Below the pieces are notes generated by a model. The model worked only from the letters and a program-made list of their open reading frames with translations, was not told where the DNA came from and made no database searches. Both the position numbers and the translations under genes were made by a program. 44,790 bases of DNA from JBFJVZ01 sp041623895. GTDB taxonomy: Bacteria > Planctomycetota > Planctomycetia > Pirellulales > Pirellulaceae. The first letter of the stretch is position 1. Every line of letters begins with the position of its first letter. Positions 26,767 through 35,120 of the stretch are shown here, piece after piece. The stretch covers positions 1-44,790 of the forward strand of contig JBFJVZ010000007.1 of assembly GCA_041623895.1 (NCBI GenBank), given 5' to 3'.

Positions 26767-27882
26767 TTATCTGGATCGTTTGTAAAACGGCATTTTCGTT
26801 TGGCGTGCTGAGACCATCTTTCCGCGAATATCGATCTGGAATTCGGCATCAGCGGCATGCACAGAATCAACGTACGCCATCGCGATCGGATATCCAAGAG
26901 TCGGTGACGGCCCGCCACTGGTGACGACGCCCAGCGGTCGGCCATCGCTGTGCAGTACGGGACATCCCTCCCGTGCCGGCCGCTTCCCCTCGGGAAGCAA
27001 TCCGATGCGAACACGGCTCGGTCCCGCGGCAGCAATCTCGCGTAATGCTTGATCGCCAATGAAGCAGCGGTCTTCCAGGTTGCAAGCGAAGGCAAGCCCA
27101 GCGGAAAGAGGATCGATGGTTTCGTCTAATTCGTGGCCGTATAGCGGCATGCTCGCTTCCAACCGCAGTGTATCGCGAGCACCAAGCCCCGCGGCGGCGA
27201 ATCCCTGATCGCGTCCGGCCAACAATATATTTTCCCAAATCCGTTCCGCTTCTTCGGCTCGCACAATCAGCTCAAATCCGTCTTCTCCGGTGTAGCCGGT
27301 GCGGCTAACAATCACCGGCTTGCCAAACTGTTCGGTAACCGCGGCGCGATAATATTTCAAGCGACTGGGGTCGAATTTGAACAGCCGCTTGCAGATCTCG
27401 ATCGCCTGGGGACCCTGAACGGCAATCATCGCAGTCAGTTCCGTGCGGTCAGAAACCGTGACGGTGGGAAAGTCGGCCAGGTGCGGCTGAATCCATTTGA
27501 TGATCTTCTGCCGATTAGACGCGTTGACGACCAACAGGTGATAGCGACTTTGTGAAGGCGTCTCCAGGTGCGATACCAAAACGTCGTCAAGCACACCACC
27601 GTCGGCATTGCACATCAATGCGTAGCGAACACCGCCGATTGGCATGTCGGCCACGCGACGGGTGAGCAGATGGTCCAAGAGATCTGCGCTGCCCGCGCCG
27701 TCAAAGCGAATTCGCCCCATGTGGGAAACGTCAAACAGGGCCGCCGCCGACCGGCAAGCCTGATGTTCGCTGATGATCGAGGCGTACTGAATCGGCATCT
27801 CGAAACCGGCAAACGGAACCATTTTCGCGCCGGCGGTGCGGTGCCAGGAATCCAAAGGTGTTGTGGCAAGCTGTGTAGTCAT
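26767..27882 (-). CDS. gcvT: Aminomethyltransferase, glycine cleavage T protein
   Basis: The 371-aa protein shows GcvT motifs: GAKMVPFAGFEMPIQY, LFDVSHMGRI, VQGPQA, SRTGYTGEDGFEL, LGARDTLRLEASMPLYGHEL and a C-terminal barrel with ERC-like LEDRCFIGDQAL. GcvT takes the aminomethyl group from lipoylated GcvH to tetrahydrofolate, releasing ammonia. ATG 27882 gives the family N-terminus. The frame is open to 27981 but that extension is not family-like. The GcvP subunit genes are not in the window. I saw no glycine-riboswitch core upstream. Confidence 0.94.
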   Translation of the reverse strand: MTTQLATTPLDSWHRTAGAKMVPFAGFEMPIQYASIISEHQACRSAAALFDVSHMGRIRFDGAGSADLLDHLLTRRVADMPIGGVRYALMCNADGGVLDDVLVSHLETPSQSRYHLLVVNASNRQKIIKWIQPHLADFPTVTVSDRTELTAMIAVQGPQAIEICKRLFKFDPSRLKYYRAAVTEQFGKPVIVSRTGYTGEDGFELIVRAEEAERIWENILLAGRDQGFAAAGLGARDTLRLEASMPLYGHELDETIDPLSAGLAFACNLEDRCFIGDQALREIAAAGPSRVRIGLLPEGKRPAREGCPVLHSDGRPLGVVTSGGPSPTLGYPIAMAYVDSVHAADAEFQIDIRGKMVSARQTKMPFYKRSR

Positions 27883-28029
27883 GAACGTCAGTGTATCGAC
27901 CAAACTCGCAGCAAAGTAGCCGTCACTGTCCCGCGAGAAAATTCGAACGAATCGCCTGACAACGCGTGTCGAAAACGCCATCAGTCGAGCTCAGTCTGTC
28001 TCGCCCGCCAGCGATCGAAACGACGATCT

Positions 28030-28209
28030 TCAGCCCGCGTTTCGTGCTCGCCCAACGAGCACGATTCGATCACCATTGTGGCGAACCAGCGTCACGCCGG
28101 CGACCAACCATGCCGGGAACCACAAGACCGAGCAAGCGCCGAAGATGGACGACACGCCCAACCACAGGAATGCGGCGGGAAAGCCTGCCGCGACAATTGA
28201 CGCGACCAA
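28030..28209 (-). CDS. Possible small membrane protein, weak start
   Basis: In the 470-base gap between gcvT and rnr, one minus-strand frame encodes a strongly hydrophobic 59-residue peptide (SIVAAGFPAAFLWLGVSSIF and VLWFPAWLVAGVTLV) ending in VRHNGDRIVLVGRARNAG. Two membrane helices are plausible. It has only a TTG start (28209) and no clear RBS. A plausible ATG start lies in a different frame slightly upstream (MEYFFILTVSL, near 28245), so the gene may be frameshifted, wrongly read, or not a gene. The rest of the gap (27883-28029 and 28246-28352) shows nothing recognisable. Confidence 0.3.
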   Translation of the reverse strand: MVASIVAAGFPAAFLWLGVSSIFGACSVLWFPAWLVAGVTLVRHNGDRIVLVGRARNAG

Positions 28210-28352
28210 GATGCAAGCGAAACGGTTAGAATAAAGAAATACTCCATGCGGATATGGTCACGGCTTCGTGAGTTGGAACGCTCGGTTTTCGCTCAAGATC
28301 CTGCCGGACAAAACCGCGTGGGGACAATTCGGCGAGCATGGAAACCGCGCGG

Positions 28353-30620
28353 CTACCGCTTACGTTTCTTTTTCTTTTTCTCGCGGCGATCTTTTTTTCG
28401 TTTGGTTTTGTATTTCGACTTGCTCGTCTTCGTTTTCTTGGCGGCCTTTTCGCCGCGACCTGCCGAATGATTTTTCACCACTTCCAGGTACAGTTGGCGA
28501 TCTTGCAAGTCGACTTTTTCAACTTTGACCGTTAGCTGGTCTCCCAATCGAAATCGGTTGCCCTCCTTGTAACCGCTGATCATCTGACCCCGCCGCTCGA
28601 ATCGATACTTGTCTTTCGGCAGCGTGGTGATCGGCACAAAACCGTCCACGGGCAACTTGACACACCTGGCGTGCAGCCCATCGGCAAAGACTCGGCTGAT
28701 CACCGCTTCCATCGTCTGGCCAATATGCTTTTTCAGAAAGTGCAATAACTTCAACTCGATCAGTTCTCGCTCGGCACGCTCGGCGTTGCGTTCCATGTCG
28801 CTGCAGTGATGACCTAGTTGGACCAGCACCGCAAAGGGATCGTGCGGTGTCGGCTTTCCATCAAGCAGTTTCTGCAGCAAACGATGCACGGTCAGATCGG
28901 GATAGCGGCGAATCGGGCTGGTGAAGTGGCAGTAGTGCTCGATGTCCAGCGCATAATGCCCGTCTCGTTGCGGACCATAAACCGCCTTGTTCATGCTCTT
29001 GAGCACCGAGAAATTGACGGCGTCCTCCAGCACTGTCCCGGCAACCTGGTCGAGCACGCTTTGGATCTCAAAGCGACTTTCGATCGAGCCAACTTTCAAG
29101 CCCAAGTCTTTGCAGAACAAGCCAAGTTGACGAAGTTTGCGACGCTCGGGCGGCGGGTGAATGCGGCGCAAAAAGTGCAAACCCAAGTCGTCCAGCCAGG
29201 TCGCTACCGCTTCGTTGGCCGCCAACATGAATTCTTCGATGATCTGGTGACTTTCCGTGTGCTCGACTCGCTGTGCCCCTTTGACTTTTCCGGACTTGTC
29301 GAATTCCAGCTTGACGTCGGGCATGTCCATCGACAGCGCACCGTGCTTGAAACGTGACCGCCGCATCTGCATCGCCAACTCGTGCATGCGAGAGAGCAAG
29401 TCACAAACTTGGCCACCCCACTTGCTGCGAAACTGATCGGGATTGGCCAAGAATTGGTCGACTTGCCCGTAGTTCAAACGCATATCACTGTGGATCGCTG
29501 CGTTGTGCACTTCGGTGTGCGTGACCGTCAGGTCATCCCGGATTTCGATCTCGCACGTCTTGACCAACCGCGTACGTTCTGGCTGTAGGCTGGCCAGATG
29601 GTTGCTGATGATTTCGGGAATCATTGGTACGACGCGATCGGGCAAGTAAACGCTGGTGCCCCTCTTTCTCGCTTCTTCATCCAGTTTGCTGCCGAGCGGA
29701 ACAAATTGACTGACGTCCGCGATATGCACCCACAGCCGCCAACACCCGTCCTCACGCTGCAGTGATATCGCATCGTCAAAGTCACGAGCGTCAAATGGAT
29801 CGATCGTGATCGTCAGCATCTTCGTCAGGTCCTTGCGGCCCTCCGGGATCACATCGTCGTTGAACGCATCGGCCTGGGCGCGGGCGTCGTTCAGCACCGC
29901 TTCGGGAAACTCATCGGGCAAACCGTATTGCCGCATGATCGACAGTGTGTCGATCGCCGGATTGGTGCTGCTGCCCAATCGCTCCAAGATCACCGCTTCG
30001 CCGCCGAAGCCCTGTTCGTCTGGGAACTCGACAATCTCCACAAAGACTTTGTCGTCGCTACTCAGTGGCAAGCCTCGCACGTCACCGACTGCGACCGGAT
30101 GCTCGTAGTGAGTTCCGTCCAGGTAGACGACTGACTCGCCGTCTTCGCTGCGAAACGTGCCGGTGAATTGCCGGCGAGCGCGCTGCAAGATTTTGATGAC
30201 AAGGCCTTCGTTGCCACCTTTCCGCGAGGGCCGTATCTTCGCCTCGACCAGGTCACCCTCCATCGCGCCAGCGGTCGATCCCGGTGGAATAAAAATGTCA
30301 TCCGGGATTTCGGAAGCTCCTTCGCCACCGCCGTCGCCGGGGCGCAAGAAACCAAAGCCACCACCACCCATCGCGCGGCGAAAGGTGCCCCGCATTCTGT
30401 CACTCGGTCCTCCGACCGATCCTGTACTTAAAACCAAATGATTAGATCCATAGACTAACCGGCCTTCCAAAACCAACTGCTTGATCACTCGCCGAAGCTC
30501 TCGATAATCATCCGGGTCGAGCTTCAATTGCTCAGCAATCTTCTTTGGCTTTGCGGGCCGATAGTCGGCTGAGACGACCAACCGCATCACGCGGTCAGCC
30601 AATTCTGTTGAAATATCCAT
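28353..30620 (-). CDS. rnr: Ribonuclease R
   Basis: From ATG 30620 the protein has 755 aa. The N-terminus carries a winged-helix-like segment and cold-shock/OB regions. The RNB catalytic domain has ITIDPFDARDFDDAISL (the metal-binding Asp cluster), with LPDRVVPMIPE following, then DIEHYCHFTSPIRRYPDL and VHRLLQKLL. An S1 domain and a very basic Lys/Arg tail (last 35 residues or so) complete the protein. RNase R is a processive 3'-5' exoribonuclease that degrades structured RNA and acts in RNA quality control; the basic tail helps ribosome or RNA binding. The upstream 29 codons to 30707 are not typical. Confidence 0.94.
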   Translation of the reverse strand: MDISTELADRVMRLVVSADYRPAKPKKIAEQLKLDPDDYRELRRVIKQLVLEGRLVYGSNHLVLSTGSVGGPSDRMRGTFRRAMGGGGFGFLRPGDGGGEGASEIPDDIFIPPGSTAGAMEGDLVEAKIRPSRKGGNEGLVIKILQRARRQFTGTFRSEDGESVVYLDGTHYEHPVAVGDVRGLPLSSDDKVFVEIVEFPDEQGFGGEAVILERLGSSTNPAIDTLSIMRQYGLPDEFPEAVLNDARAQADAFNDDVIPEGRKDLTKMLTITIDPFDARDFDDAISLQREDGCWRLWVHIADVSQFVPLGSKLDEEARKRGTSVYLPDRVVPMIPEIISNHLASLQPERTRLVKTCEIEIRDDLTVTHTEVHNAAIHSDMRLNYGQVDQFLANPDQFRSKWGGQVCDLLSRMHELAMQMRRSRFKHGALSMDMPDVKLEFDKSGKVKGAQRVEHTESHQIIEEFMLAANEAVATWLDDLGLHFLRRIHPPPERRKLRQLGLFCKDLGLKVGSIESRFEIQSVLDQVAGTVLEDAVNFSVLKSMNKAVYGPQRDGHYALDIEHYCHFTSPIRRYPDLTVHRLLQKLLDGKPTPHDPFAVLVQLGHHCSDMERNAERAERELIELKLLHFLKKHIGQTMEAVISRVFADGLHARCVKLPVDGFVPITTLPKDKYRFERRGQMISGYKEGNRFRLGDQLTVKVEKVDLQDRQLYLEVVKNHSAGRGEKAAKKTKTSKSKYKTKRKKDRREKKKKKRKR

Positions 30621-30939
30621 GCCGAAAAGATAACGTACAAAGCGGTTTTCACAGACCCGGCAGAATGTTGTCGTCGCTGCGAGATTCGCGTTCTGGCGAC
30701 CAACCACTTTACGTGTTCGCTACTTTAGTCACGTTTGGGACGCCCTTGGTTCGCGAAAACATCACGATTCGCCTATTTCCTCGGCCAATCCGTGAACCTT
30801 GGTGACGCCCATCTGATCTTTTCCTGTCACTTGACGGCGCGACTGGTGCCCGGAGGCGTGATCGGTGCGGCGGGCTTGCTTTGGCTTTGCTGTCCACTTT
30901 CGATGCGTTCCCCACCGGCTTGTAAAGCCAGTCCGCCTG

Positions 30940-31012
30940 ACCCTGGTAGCTCAGTGGGTAGAGCAACAGACCATGAATCTGTAAGTCGCGGGTTCGACTC
31001 CCGTCCAGAGTT
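30940..31012 (+). tRNA. tRNA-like gene with abnormal anticodon loop (CCATGAA)
   Basis: A 73-base cloverleaf is clear. Acceptor strand 30940-30946 pairs with 31005-31011, with one C-A mismatch at pair 3-70. The D-arm is GCTC-AGTGGGTA-GAGC, the anticodon stem ACAGA/TCTGT, the variable loop AAGTC, and the T-arm GCGGG-TTCGACT-CCCGT. The anticodon loop is CCATGAA (30971-30977): position 33 is C instead of the near-universal T, and positions 34-36 read ATG (would pair with His CAT). Shifting by one base gives CAT (Met/Ile). Discriminator is T and CCA is not encoded. It could be a functional variant or a decaying tRNA. GC-rich hairpins follow at 31013-31048. Confidence 0.75.
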
Positions 31013-31048
31013 CCGGGTCGACAGGCCCGGTGCGTTCGAAGACGCACC
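31013..31048. other. Paired GC hairpins after the tRNA
   Basis: CCGGG (31013-31017) pairs with CCCGG (31026-31030), and GGTGCGT (31029-31035) pairs with ACGCACC (31042-31048) around TCGAAG. The two share bases and may be alternative structures. They could mark the tRNA 3' end or processing site, but no T-run follows. The remainder of the gap to 31369 (about 320 bases) shows no credible gene. Confidence 0.4.
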
Positions 31049-31381
31049 TCCACCGGTGTGCTGGGTTTACCGGCGAACCAAACGACACGCGGCCAAGTCT
31101 TGATAACGTTGCAGATGCGTCACTTTGTGACCGTCGCAGCGTTTGACTTGGGCGCACCATGACGTCCGCGCTTTGAGGGCTTCCACAGTCCGTGCGACCG
31201 CTTTCCCGCGGTGCTTGTGCAGCGGCACTACTCCTGACTCGGTAGATCCAGTCAAGGACAGTGTCGCCAATCAAGTACGAACAGAATGACGGTCTCATCG
31301 ACCGCAGTTGCTCCCCGCAAGGGCGAATGGGTTGTGCGGATCGCAGGGTGAGCCCGGCCACCATTTTTTAGGAGACACCCC

Positions 31382-32485
31382 ATGATCGGCTTCCGAAACA
31401 TTCTCGTACGTGACTACCAGACGGCGATCGTCTTTCGACGTGGCGTACCGAGCGCGCGTCTGGACGCGGGCCGACACCTTGTCTGGGGCCTGACGAAAGT
31501 GCTCGTTTTCGACCGCCGCGATGTTTCCATTCTTGACAGTCGACTGCCGGACCTTGTCCGTAGCGGATTGCTTGACGATTTGGTAACGGTCGTTGACCTG
31601 AACGACAACCAGCGCGGTTTGGTATGGATCGACGATCGATTCTTCATGACGCTGGCACCAGGTCTGTATGCGTTTTGGAATGATCCGCACACGGTTCGTG
31701 TTGAAGTGCTGGACATCGACGGCGACGGCCTGCAATTGCAGCACCCGGCCTTGCCGGCGATCGTGCAGAGCACGACGGCACAGAGCATGCTGGACGTTTG
31801 CCGAATCAACGTCGGCCTGATCGGCGTAAAGATTGTCGATGGACGGTTTGTAGAAACGGTAACTCCCGGTATCTACGCGTTTTGGCGATCCGGCCGCAAG
31901 GCGACGATCGTCGAAGTCGACACTCGGGAAACGCTGCTGGATATCGGCGGCCAGGAACTGATGACCGCCGATCGCGTGACGCTGCGGCTGAATGTGAACG
32001 TGGCCTACCGGATCGTCGACCCGGCGCGAGCAGTCCAGGCAACGGCCGACCTGCGGCAGGCGCTGTACCGCGAGGTTCAACTGGCATTGCGAACGGCGAT
32101 TGGGCAGCGAGATTTGGATGCGCTGCTTGCTGACCGGGATTCGCTGGCTGGTGAACTGGCCACGACGGTTAGCGAAGCCGGCACGCGACTGGGGATCGAG
32201 CTGATTAGCGTCGGTCTGCGTGACGTGATCTTGCCCGGTGACATGAAGGAACTGATGAACCGAGTGGTCGAGGCGCGCAAGGCGGCCGAAGCCAACTTGA
32301 TCACGCGCCGGGAGGAAACGGCGGCCATCCGCAGTCAGGCCAACACGGCCAAGTTGCTGGCGGATAACCCAGCTTTGATGCGGCTCCGCGAACTGGAAAC
32401 CCTGGAACGCGTTGCCGCCAGCGGAACGCTGCAAGTCCTGGTTGGCGAAAGCGGCTTGACCGACAAGCTAACCAAGCTGATTTAG
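31382..32485 (+). CDS. Slipin / SPFH (Band 7) protein with repeated N-terminal module
   Basis: The 367-aa protein has a slipin/stomatin SPFH domain: RVTLRLNVNVAYRIVDP, LRQALYREVQLALRTAIGQRDLDALLADRD and a helical ARKAAEANLITRREETAAIRSQ coiled coil ending in oligomerisation-like ETLERVAASGTLQVL. SPFH proteins form membrane-associated oligomeric rings. No clear transmembrane helix precedes it. The N-terminal half repeats a short beta module three times: IVFRRGVPSARLDAGRHLVW, VWIDDRFFMTLAPGLYAFW and VKIVDGRFVETVTPGIYAFW. AGGAG lies seven bases before ATG 31382. A terminator follows directly, so it is probably transcribed alone. Confidence 0.88.
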   Translation: MIGFRNILVRDYQTAIVFRRGVPSARLDAGRHLVWGLTKVLVFDRRDVSILDSRLPDLVRSGLLDDLVTVVDLNDNQRGLVWIDDRFFMTLAPGLYAFWNDPHTVRVEVLDIDGDGLQLQHPALPAIVQSTTAQSMLDVCRINVGLIGVKIVDGRFVETVTPGIYAFWRSGRKATIVEVDTRETLLDIGGQELMTADRVTLRLNVNVAYRIVDPARAVQATADLRQALYREVQLALRTAIGQRDLDALLADRDSLAGELATTVSEAGTRLGIELISVGLRDVILPGDMKELMNRVVEARKAAEANLITRREETAAIRSQANTAKLLADNPALMRLRELETLERVAASGTLQVLVGESGLTDKLTKLI

Positions 32486-32490
32486 TCGAA

Positions 32491-32526
32491 ACCGTCTGAG
32501 GTGCCCGTCACTTCAGGCGGTTTTTC
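32491..32526 (+). terminator. Rho-independent terminator after the slipin gene
   Basis: ACCGTCTGAGGTG (32491-32503) pairs with CACTTCAGGCGGT (32509-32521), using two G-T wobbles, around CCCGT. A run of T follows (32521-32525). It lies five bases after the slipin stop codon. Confidence 0.85.
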
Positions 32527-32555
32527 TTTGGCCAAAGTCGCCGAACGCTGGGACC

Positions 32556-32570
32556 GAATTCGGAGAATTC
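32556..32570. promoter_or_regulatory. GAATTC dyad upstream of the FkbM gene
   Basis: GAATTC-GGA-GAATTC is a perfect inverted and direct repeat about 45 bases before the chosen FkbM start. TAGAAT (32586-32591), a good -10 hexamer, lies just after it, although no -35 is apparent. The dyad is placed where an operator could act. This is suggestive only. Confidence 0.25.
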
Positions 32571-32616
32571 GATGACAGCAGTCGCTAGAATGACTGCTTT
32601 TTCAACGGTAGGTTGC

Positions 32617-33444
32617 ATGGATCGAGTCACTGACCTGGGCGGCTTCAATCAGCTGGTCAACGCCCGCGACGGCTATTTCGTTGCCAATCAGAATGATGCA
32701 TTCGTTGGCCGGGCACTGATCAAATACGGTGAGTATTCACAGCTGGAAATGGACTTGCTTCGTCAAATCGTGGCGCCCGGCGACATTGCTGCTGATATCG
32801 GCGCGAACATTGGTGCCCACACCGTTGGCCTGGCAAAGTTGGTCGGATCGTCGGGTCGAGTGCTTGCGTTTGAGCCGCAGCCGGTGATCTTTCAAAATCT
32901 GTGTGCCAATCTGTCACTCAACAGCATCACCAACGTCGATGCGTTTCACTGTGGGATCGGCGATCAACCCGATACCATCACCGTTCCCTATTATCGATAC
33001 GATCAACCGTTTAACTACGCCGGCATTGGACTCGATCGACGCTACGACCAGGGTACGCAGGTGGAGGTCAAAACCTTCGATGAAGTTTTCACCTACCCAC
33101 GATTGAAATTGCTGAAGATCGACGTCGAAGGCATGGAAGCGAACGTGCTGAAAGGTGCCCGGGAAAGCATCGCGAAATTCAAACCCGTGTTGTACTTGGA
33201 AAATGATCGAGCCGACCAATCGGAGCAGTTGATCGAGCTGGTGATGAGCATGGACTATCGGTTGTGGTGGCACCTTCCGCCGCTATTCAACCCCAACACC
33301 TTTTTCGGTGACTCGGAAAATCTTTTCCCCGGCATCGTTTCACTCAATATGCTTTGTTTGCATAAGGATGCTCCGGCGAATCTGCCTCAATTCACCGAGA
33401 TACTCGAACCGCTGGTGCATCCGATTCTGACCAGTCAGCAATGA
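32617..33444 (+). CDS. FkbM-family SAM-dependent methyltransferase
   Basis: The 275-aa protein carries the SAM-binding motif DIGANIGAHTVGLAKLVGSSG near 65-85, VLAFEPQP as motif II, and the FkbM signature LLKIDVEGMEANVLKGA. FkbM-type enzymes usually O-methylate sugars or polyketide-like hydroxyls; the acceptor here cannot be read from the sequence. It is a normal-length family member. ATG 32617 was chosen because TAGAATG upstream looks like a promoter -10 element overlapping the earlier possible starts (32572, 32590). No glycosyltransferase is adjacent. Confidence 0.85.
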   Translation: MDRVTDLGGFNQLVNARDGYFVANQNDAFVGRALIKYGEYSQLEMDLLRQIVAPGDIAADIGANIGAHTVGLAKLVGSSGRVLAFEPQPVIFQNLCANLSLNSITNVDAFHCGIGDQPDTITVPYYRYDQPFNYAGIGLDRRYDQGTQVEVKTFDEVFTYPRLKLLKIDVEGMEANVLKGARESIAKFKPVLYLENDRADQSEQLIELVMSMDYRLWWHLPPLFNPNTFFGDSENLFPGIVSLNMLCLHKDAPANLPQFTEILEPLVHPILTSQQ

Positions 33445-33524
33445 TCCCTTGCGGCTTTGATGCTGATCGAGCATTGATCTCTCCTCGGCAAGCGGTTGCC
33501 GCTAGCTGCATTTTCAGATATCTC

Positions 33525-33576
33525 GTAGGCCAGGACTTGTCCTGGCAATAAGGCGCCAGGACAAGTCCTGGCCTAC
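33525..33576. repeat. Long perfect inverted repeat (REP-like)
   Basis: The 22-base arm at 33525-33546 is exactly complementary to 33555-33576 across AATAAGGC. Each arm also contains an internal palindrome CCAGGAC-TT-GTCCTGG, so the element can fold as one long hairpin or a cruciform. It lies between the convergent FkbM and aldehyde dehydrogenase genes. The opening TAGGCCAGGA recurs at 44172-44181 and CCAGGACA at 88-95, suggesting a dispersed family. It could also stop transcription from both sides, but its sequence recurrence favours a repeat. Confidence 0.85.
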
Positions 33577-33607
33577 CGATGATCCCACATCAATGATGAA
33601 ATTGCCG

Positions 33608-35047
33608 CTAGCTGCGACGACTTTGGTCGATCGTGATCCATTTCCATTCCGTCATTTCTTCGATCGCCGCATTCGTTCCTTCGCGTCCGAAACCACTATC
33701 GCCAACACCGCCGAAGGGTACGTGTGGCTCTTGCTGAATCGTCACGCCGTTGATGTGTACCATACCCACATTCAGCTGCTGGGCGAATCTGAGCGCAGCA
33801 TCAATATCCGCCGTAAACACGGACGCGACCAGTCCGAAACTTGTTTGGTTGGCGGCGGCCAATGCATCTTCGCTGGTTTCCACGACGCTTACGCAAGTCA
33901 CCGGGCCAAATGTCTCTTCGTGGTGAATCAGCATGTCATCGGTCACGCCGGTCAAGATCGTGGGCCGGCAACAGTTTCCATCCCAGTCTCCGCCGATCAC
34001 AACGTTTGCACCCTTGTCAACCGCATCTTGAAGGTGCGAATCAATGCGTTGGCGCTGCTTTTCGTTGATGATCGGACCGATGACCGTTTTTGGGTCTCTT
34101 AAATCACCCATGACCAGCGAGCTGGCGGCACGGGAGAATGCTTGCAGAAAACGCTGCGCGATGGTTCGCTGGACAAAAATCCGACTGGCCGACATGCAAA
34201 TCTGGCCTTGAAACATAAAGCTGCTAAATGTCGCCGCGCGGACCGCGGCATCGACGTCGGCATCGGCCAAAACGATCAATGCGTTTTTGCCGCCCATCTC
34301 CAAGGTGACACGTTTCCCGTGCTTGCCACACAATCCGCGAATGTGATTGCCGACTTTTGTCGACCCGGTAAACGTAACCATCCGCACGTGTGGATGTGTC
34401 ACCAGCGGATCTCCAATGTCGTATCCACTGCCGCACACAACGTTGAAGGCTCCATTGGGAAATCCCGCCTGGGCGTAAAGCTTTGCCAGCCGTAAAGCAA
34501 TCACGGGTGCTTCTTCCGAAGGCAACAAGACCACCGTATTGCCCGTCGCCAGCGGCATCGCGCTGTGCTTGATCGCTTTGATCAGAGGCACGTTGAACGG
34601 AGTGATGCCGGCGATCACCCCGATCGGTTTGCGAACACTGATGCTGAGACGGGCGGCGGTGCCCGTTGGCAGAGATTGGCCGGCCACCTGCCGCGGGATG
34701 CCAGCAGCTGCTCGCAGCGTTTCGATGGCCGCGGCTACTTCATACTTGGCTTTTTGGATCGGTGATCCGATTTCATCAACCAGAACCTGCTCGAACTCGG
34801 CGGCATCACGTTCCAGCAATTCGGCTGACTTGATCAGCCAGGTTTCACGCCGGCCCGGAGGCGAATCCGCGTAGTCCGCAAAAGCCCCATGCGCCGCCCT
34901 GACCGCGGCATCGATGTCGTCTTCTGTCCCCCGCGCGGCACGCGCGTAGAGCGAATCATCAAGCGGATTGAGCACATCGAATGACGCTTGCGGATCAAAC
35001 GACGTCTCGATCCCATCAATCCAGTGCCCGCAGTTCGTTCGCTTCAT
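33608..35047 (-). CDS. NAD(P)-dependent aldehyde dehydrogenase
   Basis: The 479-aa protein is a complete ALDH-superfamily enzyme. Seen are ITPFNVPLIKAIKHSAMPLATGN, FTGSTKVG, the catalytic glutamate region LEMGGKNALIVL, the catalytic cysteine in FQGQICMSASRIFV, and EETFGPVTCV followed by PFGGVGDSGFGREG. The N-terminal WIDG opening and overall length resemble vanillin/benzaldehyde-type dehydrogenases, but the substrate cannot be decided. It oxidises an aldehyde to the acid with NAD(P). ATG 35047 gives the family N-terminus. The gene is divergent from the DJ-1 fusion gene, with start codons about 70 bases apart, so they may share a control region. Confidence 0.93.
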   Translation of the reverse strand: MKRTNCGHWIDGIETSFDPQASFDVLNPLDDSLYARAARGTEDDIDAAVRAAHGAFADYADSPPGRRETWLIKSAELLERDAAEFEQVLVDEIGSPIQKAKYEVAAAIETLRAAAGIPRQVAGQSLPTGTAARLSISVRKPIGVIAGITPFNVPLIKAIKHSAMPLATGNTVVLLPSEEAPVIALRLAKLYAQAGFPNGAFNVVCGSGYDIGDPLVTHPHVRMVTFTGSTKVGNHIRGLCGKHGKRVTLEMGGKNALIVLADADVDAAVRAATFSSFMFQGQICMSASRIFVQRTIAQRFLQAFSRAASSLVMGDLRDPKTVIGPIINEKQRQRIDSHLQDAVDKGANVVIGGDWDGNCCRPTILTGVTDDMLIHHEETFGPVTCVSVVETSEDALAAANQTSFGLVASVFTADIDAALRFAQQLNVGMVHINGVTIQQEPHVPFGGVGDSGFGREGTNAAIEEMTEWKWITIDQSRRS

Positions 35048-35120
35048 CAGCACACACTCAGCAATTACACTTGTTATCTTGGGGAGTTTGTTAATCGTAT
35101 CGCCAATTCGGATCACGTCG

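Noticed and set aside
27883..28029. Glycine riboswitch upstream of gcvT
   Set aside because: I looked for the conserved GGAGAG and ACCGAAGG-type core on the minus strand and did not see it.
31295..32434. 379-aa minus-strand frame opposite the slipin gene
   Set aside because: Composition is Gln/Arg/His-rich and motifless, while the plus strand encodes a complete SPFH protein with RBS and terminator.
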